A DNA stretch of 64,000 nucleotides from Microcystis panniformis FACHB-1757. Its GTDB lineage: Bacteria; Cyanobacteriota; Cyanobacteriia; Cyanobacteriales; Microcystaceae. The notes under the pieces are model-generated. The model saw only the letters and a program-made list of their open reading frames with translations, was not told the origin of the DNA and made no database searches. Both the position numbers and the translations under genes were made by a program. Below, one piece after another: positions 62,782 to 64,000 of the stretch. The DNA is taken from positions 1,984,001 through 2,048,000 of the forward strand of contig NZ_CP011339.1 in assembly GCF_001264245.1 (NCBI RefSeq), written 5' to 3'. Each line of letters starts with the position of its first letter. Position 1 is the first letter of the stretch.

Positions 62782-64000
62782 GATAGCAAAATCGTCGCCT
62801 ATTGGGATTGTCCCACGGGAATCGCCGGGGATATGTGTTTAGGGGCATTAGTAGATTTAGGAGTCCCCTTAGAATACCTGATTGCACAACTAAAAACTTT
62901 AGGAATCGAGGATGAATATCAGTTAAAGGCCGAAAAACTGCATCGTCGCGGTCAAATTGCCACTAAGATTCACGTCGATGTCACTGCCGAGAAGTCCTCT
63001 GATCATCACCACCATCACCATCATACCCCCGCTCGCCATTTACCGGAGATTGAAAATTTAATTAAACAGGCAAATTTACCCCAGAAAGTCCAAGAATGGA
63101 GTTTAGCGGTTTTTCAACAACTTGCGATCGCAGAAGGAGCCGTTCACGGGATCGCACCGGAAAAAGTGCATTTTCACGAAGTCGGGGCAACCGATGCCAT
63201 TATCGATATCGTCGGGACTTGTTTGGGTTTGGATTGGCTATCGGTAAGTGAATTATACTGTTCTTCTCTACCCACCGGCGGCGGTACAGTTCAGGCCGCC
63301 CATGGTCGTTTACCGGTTCCCGTGCCAGCAGTAGTACAATTGTTCAGCCAGCGACAAGTACCAATTTATAGTAATGGCATCGAAGCGGAGTTAGTAACAC
63401 CCACGGGGGCAGCTATTGTGACAACTTTAGCTAAAAGTTTCGGTAAACCGCCGAAAATGCAGTTAGAAAAGGTCGGTTTAGGAGCAGGGACAAAAGATTT
63501 ACCGATTCCCAATCTTGTCCGACTTTGGTTAGGGAAAAAAGAATCAGAAAAGCTAGATGAAATTGAAACTGTGGCAGTTTTAGAAACTCAAATTGATGAC
63601 TTAAATCCACAAGCGATCGCCTACTTAAGCGAGGCTTTATTACAAGCGGGTGCCTTGGATGTATTTAGTCAAGCAATTACTATGAAAAAATCTCGTTTGG
63701 GGATACTTTTGACAGTAATTTGTGCCTTGGATAAAATTGCTATTTGTGAAAATATGATCTTTCAGGAAACCACAACTTTAGGCATTAGAAGGACAATTCA
63801 AGAGCGATCGATCTTAAAAAGAGAGATACAATCGATCGATACTGTCTATGGACAAATTCGGCTAAAAGTTGCCTACAAAGAGTCAATTAATCAACCGATT
63901 ACCGTACAACCAGAATACGAAGATTGTGCCGCAATTGCCCGTCAGCATCATCTACCTTGGCGATTTGTTCATCAAATGGCCTTAGCTATTTGGCAAGAAA
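62780..64000 (+). CDS. larC: Nickel-pincer cofactor protein LarC (DUF111), partial, start frameshift
   Basis: LarC inserts nickel into the pyridinium dithiodicarboxylate cofactor of lactate racemase. The frame YWDCPTGIAGDMCLGALVDL is open from about 62791 to the window end, about 403 residues. It contains a seven-His tract (about residue 75) typical of nickel handling, VHFHEVGATDAIIDIVG, PTGGGTVQAAHG and VTPTGAAI. The ATG at 62780 (M-I-A-K) is out of frame by one base; AAAAA instead of AAAA at 62788-62791 would join it to IVAYWDC. The loss of one A is probably a read error. The 3' end lies outside the window. Confidence 0.88.

Noticed and set aside
1..64000. tRNA and rRNA genes
   Set aside because: I looked for TPsiC-arm-like GGTTCGAAT motifs with matching acceptor stems and for rRNA core sequences and found none I could support.

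Overview
The window is a stretch of a cyanobacterial chromosome, most likely Microcystis aeruginosa or a close relative. The evidence is the cyanobacterial gene set (sasA, ndhC-ndhK-ndhJ, lrtA, PEP-CTERM proteins, an HpsJ-like protein, two GH57 enzymes), frequent HIP1 octamers (GCGATCGC), short tandem heptamers (TTATCAG type) between genes, and a very heavy load of insertion sequences and MITEs. The species call is inference; I ran no database search.

Layout. 1-9 kb: the end of an IS630 transposase, a GH57 glucan branching enzyme (two frameshifts), the clock kinase gene sasA, an alpha/beta hydrolase, rnpB (RNase P RNA with a repeat inserted in its P12 arm), rnc (RNase III), a WD40 protein, and a second GH57 enzyme to 10 kb. 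10.6-17.4 kb: an island of four IS elements placed one after another. 17.6-23.3 kb: a giant secreted nuclease/5'-nucleotidase gene broken by a frameshift and an IS1-like insertion. 23.4-29.1 kb: PEP-CTERM protein, retropepsin-like protease, HEAT protein, DUF4926 protein and a cbiQ-cbiO metal-uptake pair. 29.4-30.7 kb: broken IS110. 30.7-37 kb: ndhC-K-J operon, HEPN-like protein, ileS, Uma2 nuclease. 37-40.3 kb: exopolysaccharide sugar transferase, an ORF-less group II intron, HpsJ-like membrane protein. 40.7-46.5 kb: housekeeping block of pgl, FHA/zinc-ribbon protein, M50 protease, PPP phosphatase, tpiA, FAH-family hydrolase and rpsF. 46.2-54 kb: accessory region with a 1.8-kb segmental duplication (rpsF end, Uma2, PD-(D/E)XK protein), a second PEP-CTERM gene behind a poly-G tract, a DUF2887 protein with an internal repeat, and a hicAB toxin-antitoxin pair. 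54.5-58.7 kb: a nest of IS remnants. 59.4 kb to the end: lrtA, hspA, an intact IS4-type element, a Sua5/YciO protein and the start of larC.

Two themes stand out. First, at least eight single-base deletions, each explicable as loss of one base from a short homopolymer, break otherwise well-conserved genes (GH57 enzyme, nuclease, pgl, FHA protein, tpiA, larC). Because some of these are core genes, I suspect read errors in the assembly rather than gene death; frameshift-based pseudogene calls here should be treated with caution. Second, the intergenic DNA is built from a few reusable parts: an IS4-type element with its own MITE (both flanked by 7-bp target duplications), that MITE nested in another small repeat, an ACTAAATC-ended MITE family, an AGGGTTTGCTGAA-ended IS with relics, heptamer tracts and G-rich heptamers. 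One of these parts sits inside the RNase P RNA, and a ribozyme intron sits inside a G-rich repeat.

I saw no tRNA, rRNA or CRISPR array.
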